Of a stretch of 64,000 bases of DNA, positions 41,526 through 49,771 are shown piece by piece. The DNA is taken from the NCBI RefSeq assembly GCF_011683955.1, contig NZ_JAAQPI010000002.1:386157-450156 (forward strand). Reading direction: 5' to 3'. The position numbers and the translations under genes were made by a program. Source of the DNA: Pseudomaricurvus alkylphenolicus. Lineage in GTDB: Bacteria > Pseudomonadota > Gammaproteobacteria > Pseudomonadales > Cellvibrionaceae. The notes under the pieces were generated by a model. That model did no database searches. It was given only the letters and a program-made list of their open reading frames with translations, and was not told where the DNA came from. The first letter of the stretch is position 1; each line of letters begins with the position of its first letter.

Positions 41526-41578
41526 TCAATAGCCTTCCAAACATCAAATTTGCGAAATAACCAAACAGCCAAGATGAA

Positions 41579-41606
41579 CCCAAGAGGGCCGGCAGGCCCT
41601 CTTGGG
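41579..41606 (-). terminator. Hairpin terminator behind the NADH dehydrogenase gene
   Basis: Perfect 12-base inverted repeat CCCAAGAGGGCC/GGCCCTCTTGGG with a 4-base loop, 23 bases after the ndh stop. The following tract on the minus strand is only moderately T-rich (TTCATCTT), so termination is probable rather than certain. Confidence 0.6.
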
Positions 41607-41629
41607 AGAGAAGGGTTGCTGAGAACCTC

Positions 41630-42940
41630 TCAATGCAGTTTGAGGCGCGGTCGGATAAAGTGGTTGATGCGATCTGAAAGCGTCACGAGTAAGGTGCGCA
41701 ACCAGCCGTGTAAGGCCAGCTGATGCATCCTGTAAAGCGATACATAGGCCATGCGTGCTATGCGGCCTTCGACATTCAGACTGCCCTGATTTAATCCGCC
41801 CATCAAGCGGCCAAAAGCCGTGTAGTGGCTCAGAGATACCAGCGATCCTCTATCCCGGTAGACAAACGCCTGAGGCTGTAAGCCTTGATGTTGGCGAATG
41901 ATATTATCCGCTACCCGGCTGGCCATCTGATGGGCCGACTGCGCCCTGGGCGGTACCCAGCGCTCTTGTCCATCGTCACCTGTGATTTGACAACCTGCGC
42001 AATCTCCCAATGCGTAGATGCCTTCGGCACCCTTAACCCGCAAACAGTCATCAACCAACAGCTGGTTGGCTCGATTCACCTCCAACCCTTCAAGCCTGGC
42101 CAGAAAATCAGGTGCTTTGACTCCCGCAGCCCAAACAATCAGATCCGCCTCAATGGACTCATCCTCTTTGGTCACCAAGGCGTCAGCTTCGACCCGTGCC
42201 ACAGCGGTGGAGGTTCGCACCTCGACACCGAGTTTGGTCAATTCCTCACGGGCAGCATTGGAGATACGCTCACTAAGGGCCGGTAACACCCGAGGCCCCG
42301 CTTCCACCAGAGACACCTGCAAATGATCGGATCGAATGTGATTGAGACCGTAGGTGGCAAACCATTCTCGCGCTTTGAACAGTTCTGCAGAAAGCTCCAC
42401 ACCGGTTGCACCGGCGCCAACGATAGCCACTCTCAGACGCCGTTCGGAATGACCTTGCCGCAGATCACGATTGAGACGAATAAAGCGATTGACCAGGCGT
42501 TTGTGAAAGCGCTCAGCCTGTTGTGGACTGTCGAGGAAGATACAGTTCTCTGCCGCGCCCTCTACGCCAAAATCGTTGGAAACACTGCCGATGGCCAACA
42601 CCAGCAGGTCGTATGACTCGCTACGGCGAGGGAGGATTTCCTCACCGTCTTCATCGTGCAAAGCTTCCAGCTCGACAACCTTGCGTTGATGATCAACACC
42701 GACCAGGCAGCCTAGCTTAAAGCGAAATCCGTAGTTATGTGCATGCGCGCGATAGCTGACAGAGTCTATGTCGGCATTCAGTGAGCCTGACGCAACCTCG
42801 TGCAGCAGGGGCTTCCAGATATGTACGGGATTACGGTCAATCAGCAGCACATCCGCGCGGCCGTTACGCCCCAGTTTTTTTCCCAATTTGGTTGCCAGTT
42901 CTAGACCACCAGCACCTCCTCCAATAATGACGATTTTCAT
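41630..42940 (-). CDS. ndh: Type II NADH dehydrogenase
   Basis: Non-proton-pumping NADH:quinone oxidoreductase at the inner face of the membrane. The ATG at 42940 has AGGTGA about 5 bases upstream; a GTG at 42949 overlaps that site and is less likely. 436 residues. FAD motif IVIIGGGAGGLELATKLG is at the N-terminus, NADH motif VAIVGAGATGVELSAEL near 175, and the third FAD signature GIYALGDCAG near 310. The C-terminal helices (HQLALHGWLRTLLVTL) fit peripheral membrane attachment. Confidence 0.93.
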   Translation of the reverse strand: MKIVIIGGGAGGLELATKLGKKLGRNGRADVLLIDRNPVHIWKPLLHEVASGSLNADIDSVSYRAHAHNYGFRFKLGCLVGVDHQRKVVELEALHDEDGEEILPRRSESYDLLVLAIGSVSNDFGVEGAAENCIFLDSPQQAERFHKRLVNRFIRLNRDLRQGHSERRLRVAIVGAGATGVELSAELFKAREWFATYGLNHIRSDHLQVSLVEAGPRVLPALSERISNAAREELTKLGVEVRTSTAVARVEADALVTKEDESIEADLIVWAAGVKAPDFLARLEGLEVNRANQLLVDDCLRVKGAEGIYALGDCAGCQITGDDGQERWVPPRAQSAHQMASRVADNIIRQHQGLQPQAFVYRDRGSLVSLSHYTAFGRLMGGLNQGSLNVEGRIARMAYVSLYRMHQLALHGWLRTLLVTLSDRINHFIRPRLKLH

Positions 42941-42963
42941 TACATTCACCTATAGATCAAGAA

Positions 42964-43002
42964 ATATGCCTCTGGCACCGGAAATTGGAGACAGGGGCAT
43001 AT
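42964..43002. repeat. Imperfect inverted repeat upstream of ndh
   Basis: ATATGCCTCTG (42964-42974) and CAGGGGCATAT (42992-43002) pair at 10 of 11 positions around a 17-base spacer, starting 24 bases before the ndh start. It could be an operator or a leader hairpin. No known regulator site was recognised. Confidence 0.4.
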
Positions 43003-43040
43003 CACCTGTGGTGAAAGTCCATTTAAGCAGATTTTGAAAC

Positions 43041-43084
43041 AAAAAACTGATGAGAAGTATTTATCGCTTCAGCTAAATACTCTC
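43041..43084 (-). terminator. Probable terminator of topB
   Basis: AGTATTTA (43056-43063) pairs with TAAATACT (43074-43081), extended by GAG/CTC with one bulge. On the minus strand a T6 run follows 5 bases after the stem. The stem is AT-rich, so strength is moderate. Confidence 0.5.
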
Positions 43085-43101
43085 ATTGAGAAAGCAGGGC
43101 A

Positions 43102-45117
43102 TCAGCCGGTGTTACGGCGCGACTTCCTGTTACCTGTGGTTTTGCCTGCGCCACCCTGATGTTGCGCTCTTTTCCGGCTTTGCCCTCTTCGCCGTGAGCC
43201 CTTGGTTTTCTCAACCTTTACGCCCTGAAGTGAAACCGGTAAAGAGGCCTGGCTTTGTTGGACGAGAGCCTGTAATCCCGGCAACAGAACCTCCATAAAC
43301 GCCTGATAACCACTGCGCTGCTCGACAATATCGGTGAGCATGGACTCCCAGCGTGCCGTCATGTCCGGAAGCGTCACACTGCCCGGCAGTGCATCCACAA
43401 ACCCCGCACCGGCTTCAGTGGCCCGAATCGTCTTGCCTTCTCGTCTTAAGAAACCTCGTTTGAACAACAGCTCGATAATGCCTGCGCGGGTCGCCTCAGT
43501 GCCCAGACCATCCGTCTCTCGAAGAATCTGCCGCACCTCGGAGTCACTCACATAACGGGATATGCCAGTCATCGCTGCCAGGAGCGTGGCATCAGTAAAT
43601 GCCTTCGGAGGCGCGGTCTGTTTTTGGAGCTTCTCAGCCTCCAGACAGAGGACAGATTGCCCTTCCTTCAGGTTTGCCAGCACTTTCGGATCGTTTCGGC
43701 TCTCCGCCGAAGCTTCGCCTTTGCTGTTGTTCGAGTCGACCAGAACAGACGTCCAACCCGATTCCAGAATACGTTTTGCTTTCGCCTTAAAATGCCCCCC
43801 AGCAAGCCGCAGGTGCACGTCTATCTCTTCGAAACGATGGTCCGGGTAAAACTGCAGCAGATACTGTCGGGCAATCAACTGGTAGAGCTGTTTCTCTCTG
43901 TCCGACAAACGCCCAACATGCACAGATCTGGAGGTCGGCACAATAGCATGGTGAGCCCCGACACGGCTGTCGTTCCAGGCCTTGGTTTTTAGGGTTACAT
44001 CGGCACCATCAACAATCTTGCTCAAATCGGGACCACTGCTGGACGCAATGGCGCGCAGGACGTCGGTCGCCTGCTGATGGTGATCCATCGGCAGATAACG
44101 GCAATCTGAGCGAGGATAGGTAATCAGCTGATGTCGTTCATAGAGAGTCTGTGCTGTTTCCAATGTTTGCTGGGCGCTCATGCCGAAGCGTTTGGCGGCA
44201 TCAATCTGTAGGGCTGATAGGCTATAGGGCAGGGGCGGGCTCTGTCGCTTCTGCTTGCATTGGCGCTTTTCCACCTGACCCGTTTGGCCGCTAACGCGGC
44301 TGACCACATTGTCCGCCAGCGCTTCGGAAAGCACTCGCCCTTCGTCATCCATATAGGGTTGGCAAGCCTCGCTTGGAATCCATTTGGCCATCAATTGAGG
44401 TTGCTGCTTGTGCTCACCATGGATATCTGTAGTGAGCTTCGCCAATACTTCGAAAAAGGGTTTGCTGACAAAGTGGTTAATTTCCCGATCACGGCGCACC
44501 ACCAGCCCGAGCACCGGAGTTTGCACTCTTCCCACCGACAAGACACCGTTGTAACCCACCTTGCGGCCTTGCAGGGTGTACGCCCGGGTGAGATTGATAC
44601 CATAGAGCCAGTCCGCGCGTGAGCGGGCCAATGCAGAGACGGAAAGCGCCTGAAATTCCCGGTTGGGTCGCTGGTTCTTCAGTGCCTGGCGTATCGCTGC
44701 CGGGTTAAGGTCGCTGACCAGAAGTCGTTGAGTGGCTTTCAATTTGGCTGCGGAGACCTTCAGGTGGTGCAGCAGTTGATCCACCAGCAGCTGTCCTTCC
44801 CGATCCGGATCTCCGGCATGCACCAAGTCGTCAGCTTTGGCGACAAGTTTACGCAACAAACTCAGCTGTTTTCGGGTTTTTGGTTTGGCCGACAGCTGCC
44901 AGTCTTCAGGAATGATGGGCAGATGTTCCAGAGCCCAACGTTTGTACTCCGGTTGGTAGGCATCCGGCTCGGCCTGTTCCAGCAGGTGACCGATGCACCA
45001 GCTGACGCAGTCGCCATTATCAAGCCAGATACAACCCTCTTCTTTTTTTGGGCTGGAGGATAAGGCCGTGGCGATGGCCCGCCCGAGACTCGGTTTTTCG
45101 GCGATGTAGAGCTTCAT
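43102..45117 (-). CDS. topB: DNA topoisomerase III
   Basis: Type IA topoisomerase, 671 residues, acting in decatenation and recombination-intermediate processing. The TOPRIM start MKLYIAEKPSLGRAIA and the DPDREGQLLVDQLL acidic motif are present. The active-site tyrosine lies in LITYPRSDCRYLP, and GLGTEATRAGIIELL in domain IV. The C-terminal ~40 residues are strongly basic (SRRRGQSRKRAQ), likely DNA-binding. A LexA-type box overlaps the translation-initiation region, implying SOS control. Ribosome-binding site is weak (AGG nine bases upstream). Confidence 0.96.
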   Translation of the reverse strand: MKLYIAEKPSLGRAIATALSSSPKKEEGCIWLDNGDCVSWCIGHLLEQAEPDAYQPEYKRWALEHLPIIPEDWQLSAKPKTRKQLSLLRKLVAKADDLVHAGDPDREGQLLVDQLLHHLKVSAAKLKATQRLLVSDLNPAAIRQALKNQRPNREFQALSVSALARSRADWLYGINLTRAYTLQGRKVGYNGVLSVGRVQTPVLGLVVRRDREINHFVSKPFFEVLAKLTTDIHGEHKQQPQLMAKWIPSEACQPYMDDEGRVLSEALADNVVSRVSGQTGQVEKRQCKQKRQSPPLPYSLSALQIDAAKRFGMSAQQTLETAQTLYERHQLITYPRSDCRYLPMDHHQQATDVLRAIASSSGPDLSKIVDGADVTLKTKAWNDSRVGAHHAIVPTSRSVHVGRLSDREKQLYQLIARQYLLQFYPDHRFEEIDVHLRLAGGHFKAKAKRILESGWTSVLVDSNNSKGEASAESRNDPKVLANLKEGQSVLCLEAEKLQKQTAPPKAFTDATLLAAMTGISRYVSDSEVRQILRETDGLGTEATRAGIIELLFKRGFLRREGKTIRATEAGAGFVDALPGSVTLPDMTARWESMLTDIVEQRSGYQAFMEVLLPGLQALVQQSQASLPVSLQGVKVEKTKGSRRRGQSRKRAQHQGGAGKTTGNRKSRRNTG

Positions 45118-45123
45118 CCGCAG

Positions 45124-45147
45124 ATACCTGTGTTTTTGTACAGGTAT
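45124..45147 (-). promoter_or_regulatory. LexA-type (SOS) box in front of topB
   Basis: The palindrome ATACCTGT-GTTTTTGT-ACAGGTAT contains CTGT-N8-ACAG (45128-45143), the gammaproteobacterial LexA core. It stands 11-26 bases upstream of the topB start codon, where bound LexA would block transcription or its early elongation. Confidence 0.7.
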
Positions 45148-45217
45148 ATTAAGCAGGTGGGCGGCTAATTGCCAGGCATTCTGGGGGTTTCAGTCAAATG
45201 GATGGCGTTTGCAAGGG

Positions 45218-46255
45218 TTACTCGTCCATGCTGATTTCTTCGAGTTTAAAGTCTTCGTTGGAGCCTTGCGCCTGATCGTCTTTTTCCAGCTCCTCTATGA
45301 GCTGCAGGTAGGACTGTTCCAGCATGGCGCATTCTTTCTGGCTGCGTTGCAGCTGTTCTGCCACATCGTCGGCAGTCTCCACCTGGTCGAGCAACTCCAG
45401 GTATTGCTCTTCGATAAACTGTTTTTCTCTCAGTGTCCGTTCCAGCGCTTCTTTCAGCTCCCCGAGCTCAAAGTCGCTGGGATTGATGGGAGGCTGAGTC
45501 TGTAGCTGCTCCAACGCCTGACGGGTCTCTTCGGCGGTGCGCTGCGCCGCATTCAAACGTTGCTGCAATTCTTTGACCAGTTCTTCGCTGCGTTTGTTCT
45601 TGGCAAAATATTCGCTGATTTTGGCCCGCAACTGAGTGTTTTCCTTCTGGGTCCTACCCATTCGTCGCAGCTTCTCGTCTCTTTCTTCCGCCCCTTGGGT
45701 CAGCAGTTTGATCTCACGCCTCAGACGCCGCTCCTGGTCCTCCAGCCCTTTGATACGCCTGGATTGATCACTCTGTCTCTCCAGCTTTTCTTCCAGCACT
45801 TTCAACTGATGGCGATTATTGCTCGCCTGGGTTTTCATTCGTGCAATCAACTGCTCGCTCTCTGCAAACTGGGCCTTGAGTGTCGACAACTGCACCATCA
45901 ACTCGCGGCTGTGGTCGTCTGGTTTCAGTGCCGCGCTGGCCTGCTCAATACAGTCCAGACTTCCGGATTGCTGCCGAGCAACACCTTCGATGGTATTTAA
46001 GGTGGATGCCGTGGCCTGCAATCCCCGGGCGAATCCGGCAATAGCCTGGTCAGAGGATTGGGGTGCGGGGATCTGGCGCTCCTGTTCCAGCTCGGTGCGA
46101 CTTTGCTTCAACTTCTTTTGTAAAGCACGCACCTGGCTTTCGAGCCGCTGATTGTTTTTACCATGCTGCCTCAGGGCATAGAGAAAGAAACCCCAGGACA
46201 CCAACAGTATGAGCACTGTGTTAAACAACAGTGCGATTGCTAGGTTGAGAGACAT
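45218..46255 (-). CDS. Membrane-anchored coiled-coil protein of unknown function
   Basis: 345 residues. One transmembrane helix at the N-terminus (about residues 5-27, LAIALLFNTVLILLVSWGFFLYA) is followed by a short basic segment and then almost continuous heptad-rich coiled coil in several blocks (about 30-60, 125-235, 255-330), with a break near residues 60-110. The C-terminus is acidic (NEDFKLEEISMDE). Long helical rods of this kind often act as scaffolds, but no family was recognised. It lies on the same strand as, and 276 bases behind, the response regulator gene at 46532. Ribosome-binding site is poor. Confidence 0.75.
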   Translation of the reverse strand: MSLNLAIALLFNTVLILLVSWGFFLYALRQHGKNNQRLESQVRALQKKLKQSRTELEQERQIPAPQSSDQAIAGFARGLQATASTLNTIEGVARQQSGSLDCIEQASAALKPDDHSRELMVQLSTLKAQFAESEQLIARMKTQASNNRHQLKVLEEKLERQSDQSRRIKGLEDQERRLRREIKLLTQGAEERDEKLRRMGRTQKENTQLRAKISEYFAKNKRSEELVKELQQRLNAAQRTAEETRQALEQLQTQPPINPSDFELGELKEALERTLREKQFIEEQYLELLDQVETADDVAEQLQRSQKECAMLEQSYLQLIEELEKDDQAQGSNEDFKLEEISMDE

Positions 46256-46531
46256 GTCACTATTTATTGTTATTTATCGTTTTTATGGCAGTGGTTTCAT
46301 CTCAGGTGAATGAGACGCCAACTCACAAGTTTACGACCTTTTTGGTTAGAAAAACCACTACTTGATTGTGAACGAATCGGCATTTTTGATGCCGTTGGAG
46401 AATTTTTGCCAGGATAAAGCCTGCTTTATTTTTCTTATATTAGGACCTATACCTACAGACAAGATCTTCATGCAACATGCCTTGGCACAAGAACCCCATT
46501 CAGCGCAAAGGTTTTTGTTTATTTGCTGTTT
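46256..46531. other. Gap between the response regulator and coiled-coil genes
   Basis: About 276 AT-rich bases without a gene or clear hairpin. It probably holds the promoter of the leftward coiled-coil gene. A plus-strand frame at 46362-46562 has no support. Confidence 0.45.
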
Positions 46532-47524
46532 TTATGAGGCGACGATTGTCAAGGTGCCTTGACCGTACCCAATAACGGCAAGTTCAGCATCCAGCCGTTC
46601 ATCTGCGGGCGTTTCCAACAGGCTTTCCAGGCGGGCAAATGACTGATGTACCAGGCTGGCTCGATTAAGCTGCAACTGGCGGTGTTCATTGCCTTTTTTG
46701 CCATTAATAGTGTCCGTGATCACCTTCAGCAGTCGTTCACAATCTTCCAATAAGGTGCTGGAGACCTCACGGTCGGCAATGCCCTGGTGAACAATGTCTT
46801 CCCTCAGTGCACCAAGTGCCCCGCCCAGAACACAGGCCGCTTTAAGATCGAGAATACAAACCGCTCGCACCTTACCATCATCACTGTCAGAGAGCAGTCC
46901 GAGTACACAGGGAAATTGCTGCTCCCCAAATCTCAGCGGTTCAATGGGCTCCATCAACAATTCAGCGCTGGCCACCTTGTTTAGAGCGTATTCCACCTCG
47001 CTCACAAGAGGCAGAATCACTCGCTCATTCAATTCTTTGGGTTCATCTGTCGACTTGGTTTCCGCCCCTGATGGCGGGACGACTGCTGATACGGTGCCTG
47101 CATCGGCTTCAGCCTCGATGATATCCAGGCCTTCACGATAGCTGGAAATTTGGTCATCCGAGCTGTTGAGCACCGGTAACACTGCACTGTGCAGGGTTTC
47201 CATATCAAAAGGTTTATTAACGACAAACTTGGCGCCAGCTTCGCGGGCTTCCTGAATCCTGGCTGCAGAGGTTTCAGTAGTCACAAAGCCGACCTTGATA
47301 CCCAGCATCTCCCGATTGAGGGCTTTGAGCAATTCCAGGCCTGACATTTCGGGCATGTGCCAGTCGGACAGGATCAGATCCGGCTCCCAATGACGGGCAA
47401 TATCAAGCGCTTCCACGGCGCTGCCTGCCGTTCTGGTCTGCAGATCGGTATATCCGGCTTTTTCCAGGCCCCGACGGACAATGCTCTGCATGGCCCGACT
47501 GTCATCCACGATCAAAATACGCAC
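46532..47524 (-). CDS. Response regulator fused to a CheC/CheX-like domain
   Basis: About 330 residues. I place the start at GTG 47524 (VRILIVDDSRAMQ) because AGGAG lies 7 bases upstream; a TTG at 47539 is the other option. The receiver domain (about 1-120) has DLILSDWHMPEMSGLELL with the phospho-acceptor aspartate and the NKPFD lysine. After a variable linker, residues ~165-330 look like a CheC/CheX-type phosphatase fold: a beta segment VRAVCILDLKAACVLGGAL and a helix STLLEDCERLLKVITDTI. In active phosphatases that helix carries (D/S)xxxExxN; here it reads SxxxExxE, so catalysis is doubtful. The domain call is inference from pattern. It is divergent from the MshEN/CheX gene. Confidence 0.75.
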   Translation of the reverse strand: MRILIVDDSRAMQSIVRRGLEKAGYTDLQTRTAGSAVEALDIARHWEPDLILSDWHMPEMSGLELLKALNREMLGIKVGFVTTETSAARIQEAREAGAKFVVNKPFDMETLHSAVLPVLNSSDDQISSYREGLDIIEAEADAGTVSAVVPPSGAETKSTDEPKELNERVILPLVSEVEYALNKVASAELLMEPIEPLRFGEQQFPCVLGLLSDSDDGKVRAVCILDLKAACVLGGALGALREDIVHQGIADREVSSTLLEDCERLLKVITDTINGKKGNEHRQLQLNRASLVHQSFARLESLLETPADERLDAELAVIGYGQGTLTIVAS

Positions 47525-47744
47525 GCTCAAGCTCCTCAAGCTCCCTGATAATTGACACAGATCTACCGTGACTGCTCATCGCTTTCCGCTGCGACGATTT
47601 GTAATCAAAACAGTTTCCCTCTATAAACGTTAGGGCGTTTTCGAGAGACTGGGTGCCAGCGCGTCTGTCGGTGATTAACGGTGCTGACAAGCAGGCCATT
47701 ATAAGGTCTGTGGTAAGCAGGGCAAATAAGATGACAACACGTTT

Positions 47745-48596
47745 ATGAAGCCAACCCTGATTGGCCAACAGCTGTTAAACGCGGGACTGATCACCAGCGA
47801 GCAGTTACAAAATGCACTCAAGGTCCAGCGCAAGAATAATATCTTGCTGGGTCAGCTCGCCATTGAGTATGGATATCTCAACCAGCAGCAGGTAAGCGAG
47901 ATAAACCGATACCAACGTCGAATCAACCGACGCTTTGGTGATATCGCCCTGCAGAGAGAACTGCTGACGCCTCTGCAGATAGACATTCTGCTCTGTGAGC
48001 AACAGAGTCGGCGCCGCAGGCTCGGCGAAATACTGGTGCAGCAGGACGCTCTCACGCAAGAGCAGCTGGACTCGTTCATGCTGAACAACCAGCTCCCCAG
48101 TCTCCAGAACCTCTCTCCTTTGAGCCGTGACATTCTGCAGCATATGCAAGCCCTGTTTCTGCGGTTGCTGCACAGTCACTGTCGCCACACCCCTCTGGGG
48201 GATTCGTCGCTGCCTGAGGGATGGCAAAACCATTGCGTGGGGTTGCGCCTGTTTTCGGAAGCTGCGCCGGACAGGGAGTTACGCCTCGGCCTCTATGCTG
48301 ACTCAGATTGCCTGCGCCCTCTGGCGGCAAGATTTATGGATGTTGATGAAGAAGAGTGCGATAGGGAACTGGCTATAGATGCCTGCGGAGAGTTTCTTAA
48401 TACCCTGGCCGGTTACATTATCAGCGATTCCCTGCCACAAGAACTCAATTACGCACCGACCCCTCCCGGAGTACCCAATACCATCAAGAGCTATCATGAG
48501 GAATTACAGCAGGCGGTGTTTGTCGCCTTTAGTTGTGAATTTGGCGACGGGATCATCATTATCGTTGAGGGTGAGCCTGACGAATTGGGAGCATAG
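47745..48596 (+). CDS. Protein with two MshEN-like modules and a CheX-type phosphatase domain
   Basis: 283 residues. The first ~115 residues hold two repeats of the type found in the N-terminal domain of MshE/GspE ATPases: IGQQLLNAGLITSEQLQNAL...LLGQLAIEYGYL and RFGDIALQRELLTPLQIDIL...RLGEILVQQDAL. In MshE such modules bind cyclic-di-GMP. The C-terminal half (about 125-283) resembles CheX, with helix motif DACGEFLNTLAG at about 211-222 matching the DxxxExxN catalytic pattern of phospho-CheY phosphatases. No ATPase follows the MshEN part. A plausible role is cyclic-di-GMP-controlled dephosphorylation of the divergently encoded receiver. That is inference. Confidence 0.75.
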   Translation: MKPTLIGQQLLNAGLITSEQLQNALKVQRKNNILLGQLAIEYGYLNQQQVSEINRYQRRINRRFGDIALQRELLTPLQIDILLCEQQSRRRRLGEILVQQDALTQEQLDSFMLNNQLPSLQNLSPLSRDILQHMQALFLRLLHSHCRHTPLGDSSLPEGWQNHCVGLRLFSEAAPDRELRLGLYADSDCLRPLAARFMDVDEEECDRELAIDACGEFLNTLAGYIISDSLPQELNYAPTPPGVPNTIKSYHEELQQAVFVAFSCEFGDGIIIIVEGEPDELGA

Positions 48597-48727
48597 ATCA
48601 ATTAAGAATAAGAAAAAGACAGATGTAGACCGAATGAATCTTAGCTCTGAACAACTACCGGTAACGGATCAATACTATGCTAGTATTTGTTCCCCAAAAA
48701 ATCGGCGATTAAGATAACAGTTAGCGC

Positions 48728-49762
48728 ATGGCAAATCAGCAGGACATTCACCTTTCCGAAACTCACCTTAACGCCGCCATTGCGCATATGCAAAGCCTGG
48801 GGATTCCCACCTCTCCCGCCAATATCCGAGTCTGGTATGACTACAGTGAAGGCGAAAATGAAGATCTGAACCTCGCCATTGATGAGCTCAGAAGCGCCAG
48901 CATCAGCTTCGACCCTGATCTCAATTACGAGCTGTATAACCGCTTCTACGGAGAACTGCCCAATGAGCAGCTGGAAAAGTTTCGGGCTCAGCTGCGTAGC
49001 ATTACCACTGAACTGGGACTGGAACTCACTGGTTTAAACCCTGATTCAGGCGAGTGTGAAAGCGCTCTGGCCATCGCCGAGAAGGCACTTGCGGACGGAT
49101 GTGAGCTGGATGCCCTGAAAACCATCACCCAACAATTGATTGCTGAAAGCCGAAAAGTGGTGGAACAAAACAATCAGATGGGGCAAATCGTCAAGTCGAT
49201 GCAATCCAAGATGTCTTCCCTGGAAGTTAATCTGGAACGCGCCAGCACCGAAGCCCTGACGGACAAGCTGACCGGTATTGCCAATCGGCGCGCCTATGAC
49301 AAGAAGCTGGACGATGTGCTGATGCGTCTTAAGCCTCAAAGTCAAACCAGCTTACTGATGATCGATATCGATCACTTTAAGCGTTTTAATGATACCCACG
49401 GACATTTGATGGGTGACAAGGTACTGCGCTTTGTTGCCCAAATGATCAAGAAAGTCATCAAAGGCGATGATTTTCTTGCCAGGACTGGTGGTGAAGAGTT
49501 TCAGTTAATCCTCGAGGACTGCCCCCTGGACGACGCTGTCAATATCGCCGAAAAGATTCGTCAGACGATTGGCAGTGCTCATTTAACCAAAGGTAAGGAG
49601 CGCACTCCGGTGGGACATGTGACACTTTCTATCGGTGTCGCTCATTTGAGTACCGAAGAGACACGCAACGATCTGATCAATCGAGTCGACAAATATTTGT
49701 ACGAAGCCAAAGCAAAAGGCCGCAATCGCGTCGTCAGCAACCTCGAAACCGCTTCAGCCTGA
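48728..49762 (+). CDS. Diguanylate cyclase (GGDEF domain) with N-terminal VWYDY-type domain
   Basis: 344 residues, cytoplasmic. Residues ~1-110 contain IRVWYDYSEGENEDLNLAID, a helical domain seen ahead of many proteobacterial GGDEF domains, then a coiled coil (~115-175). The GGDEF domain (~180-340) has LTGIANRRAYDKKL, LMIDIDHFKRFNDTHGH and the active-site GGEEF near 254-258, so it should make cyclic-di-GMP. The inhibitory-site position five residues before GGEEF reads KGDD instead of RxxD, so feedback inhibition may be weak. It follows the MshEN/CheX gene by 131 bases on the same strand. Confidence 0.93.
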   Translation: MANQQDIHLSETHLNAAIAHMQSLGIPTSPANIRVWYDYSEGENEDLNLAIDELRSASISFDPDLNYELYNRFYGELPNEQLEKFRAQLRSITTELGLELTGLNPDSGECESALAIAEKALADGCELDALKTITQQLIAESRKVVEQNNQMGQIVKSMQSKMSSLEVNLERASTEALTDKLTGIANRRAYDKKLDDVLMRLKPQSQTSLLMIDIDHFKRFNDTHGHLMGDKVLRFVAQMIKKVIKGDDFLARTGGEEFQLILEDCPLDDAVNIAEKIRQTIGSAHLTKGKERTPVGHVTLSIGVAHLSTEETRNDLINRVDKYLYEAKAKGRNRVVSNLETASA

Positions 49763-49771
49763 AGCCCTGCT

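Noticed and set aside
41395-41578. MetJ met-box operator at metY
   Set aside because: Only one near-match to AGACGTCT is present, without the tandem 8-base spacing.
46362-46562. Plus-strand frame of 66 codons behind the response regulator
   Set aside because: Overlaps the end of the regulator gene, has no ribosome site and no similarity.
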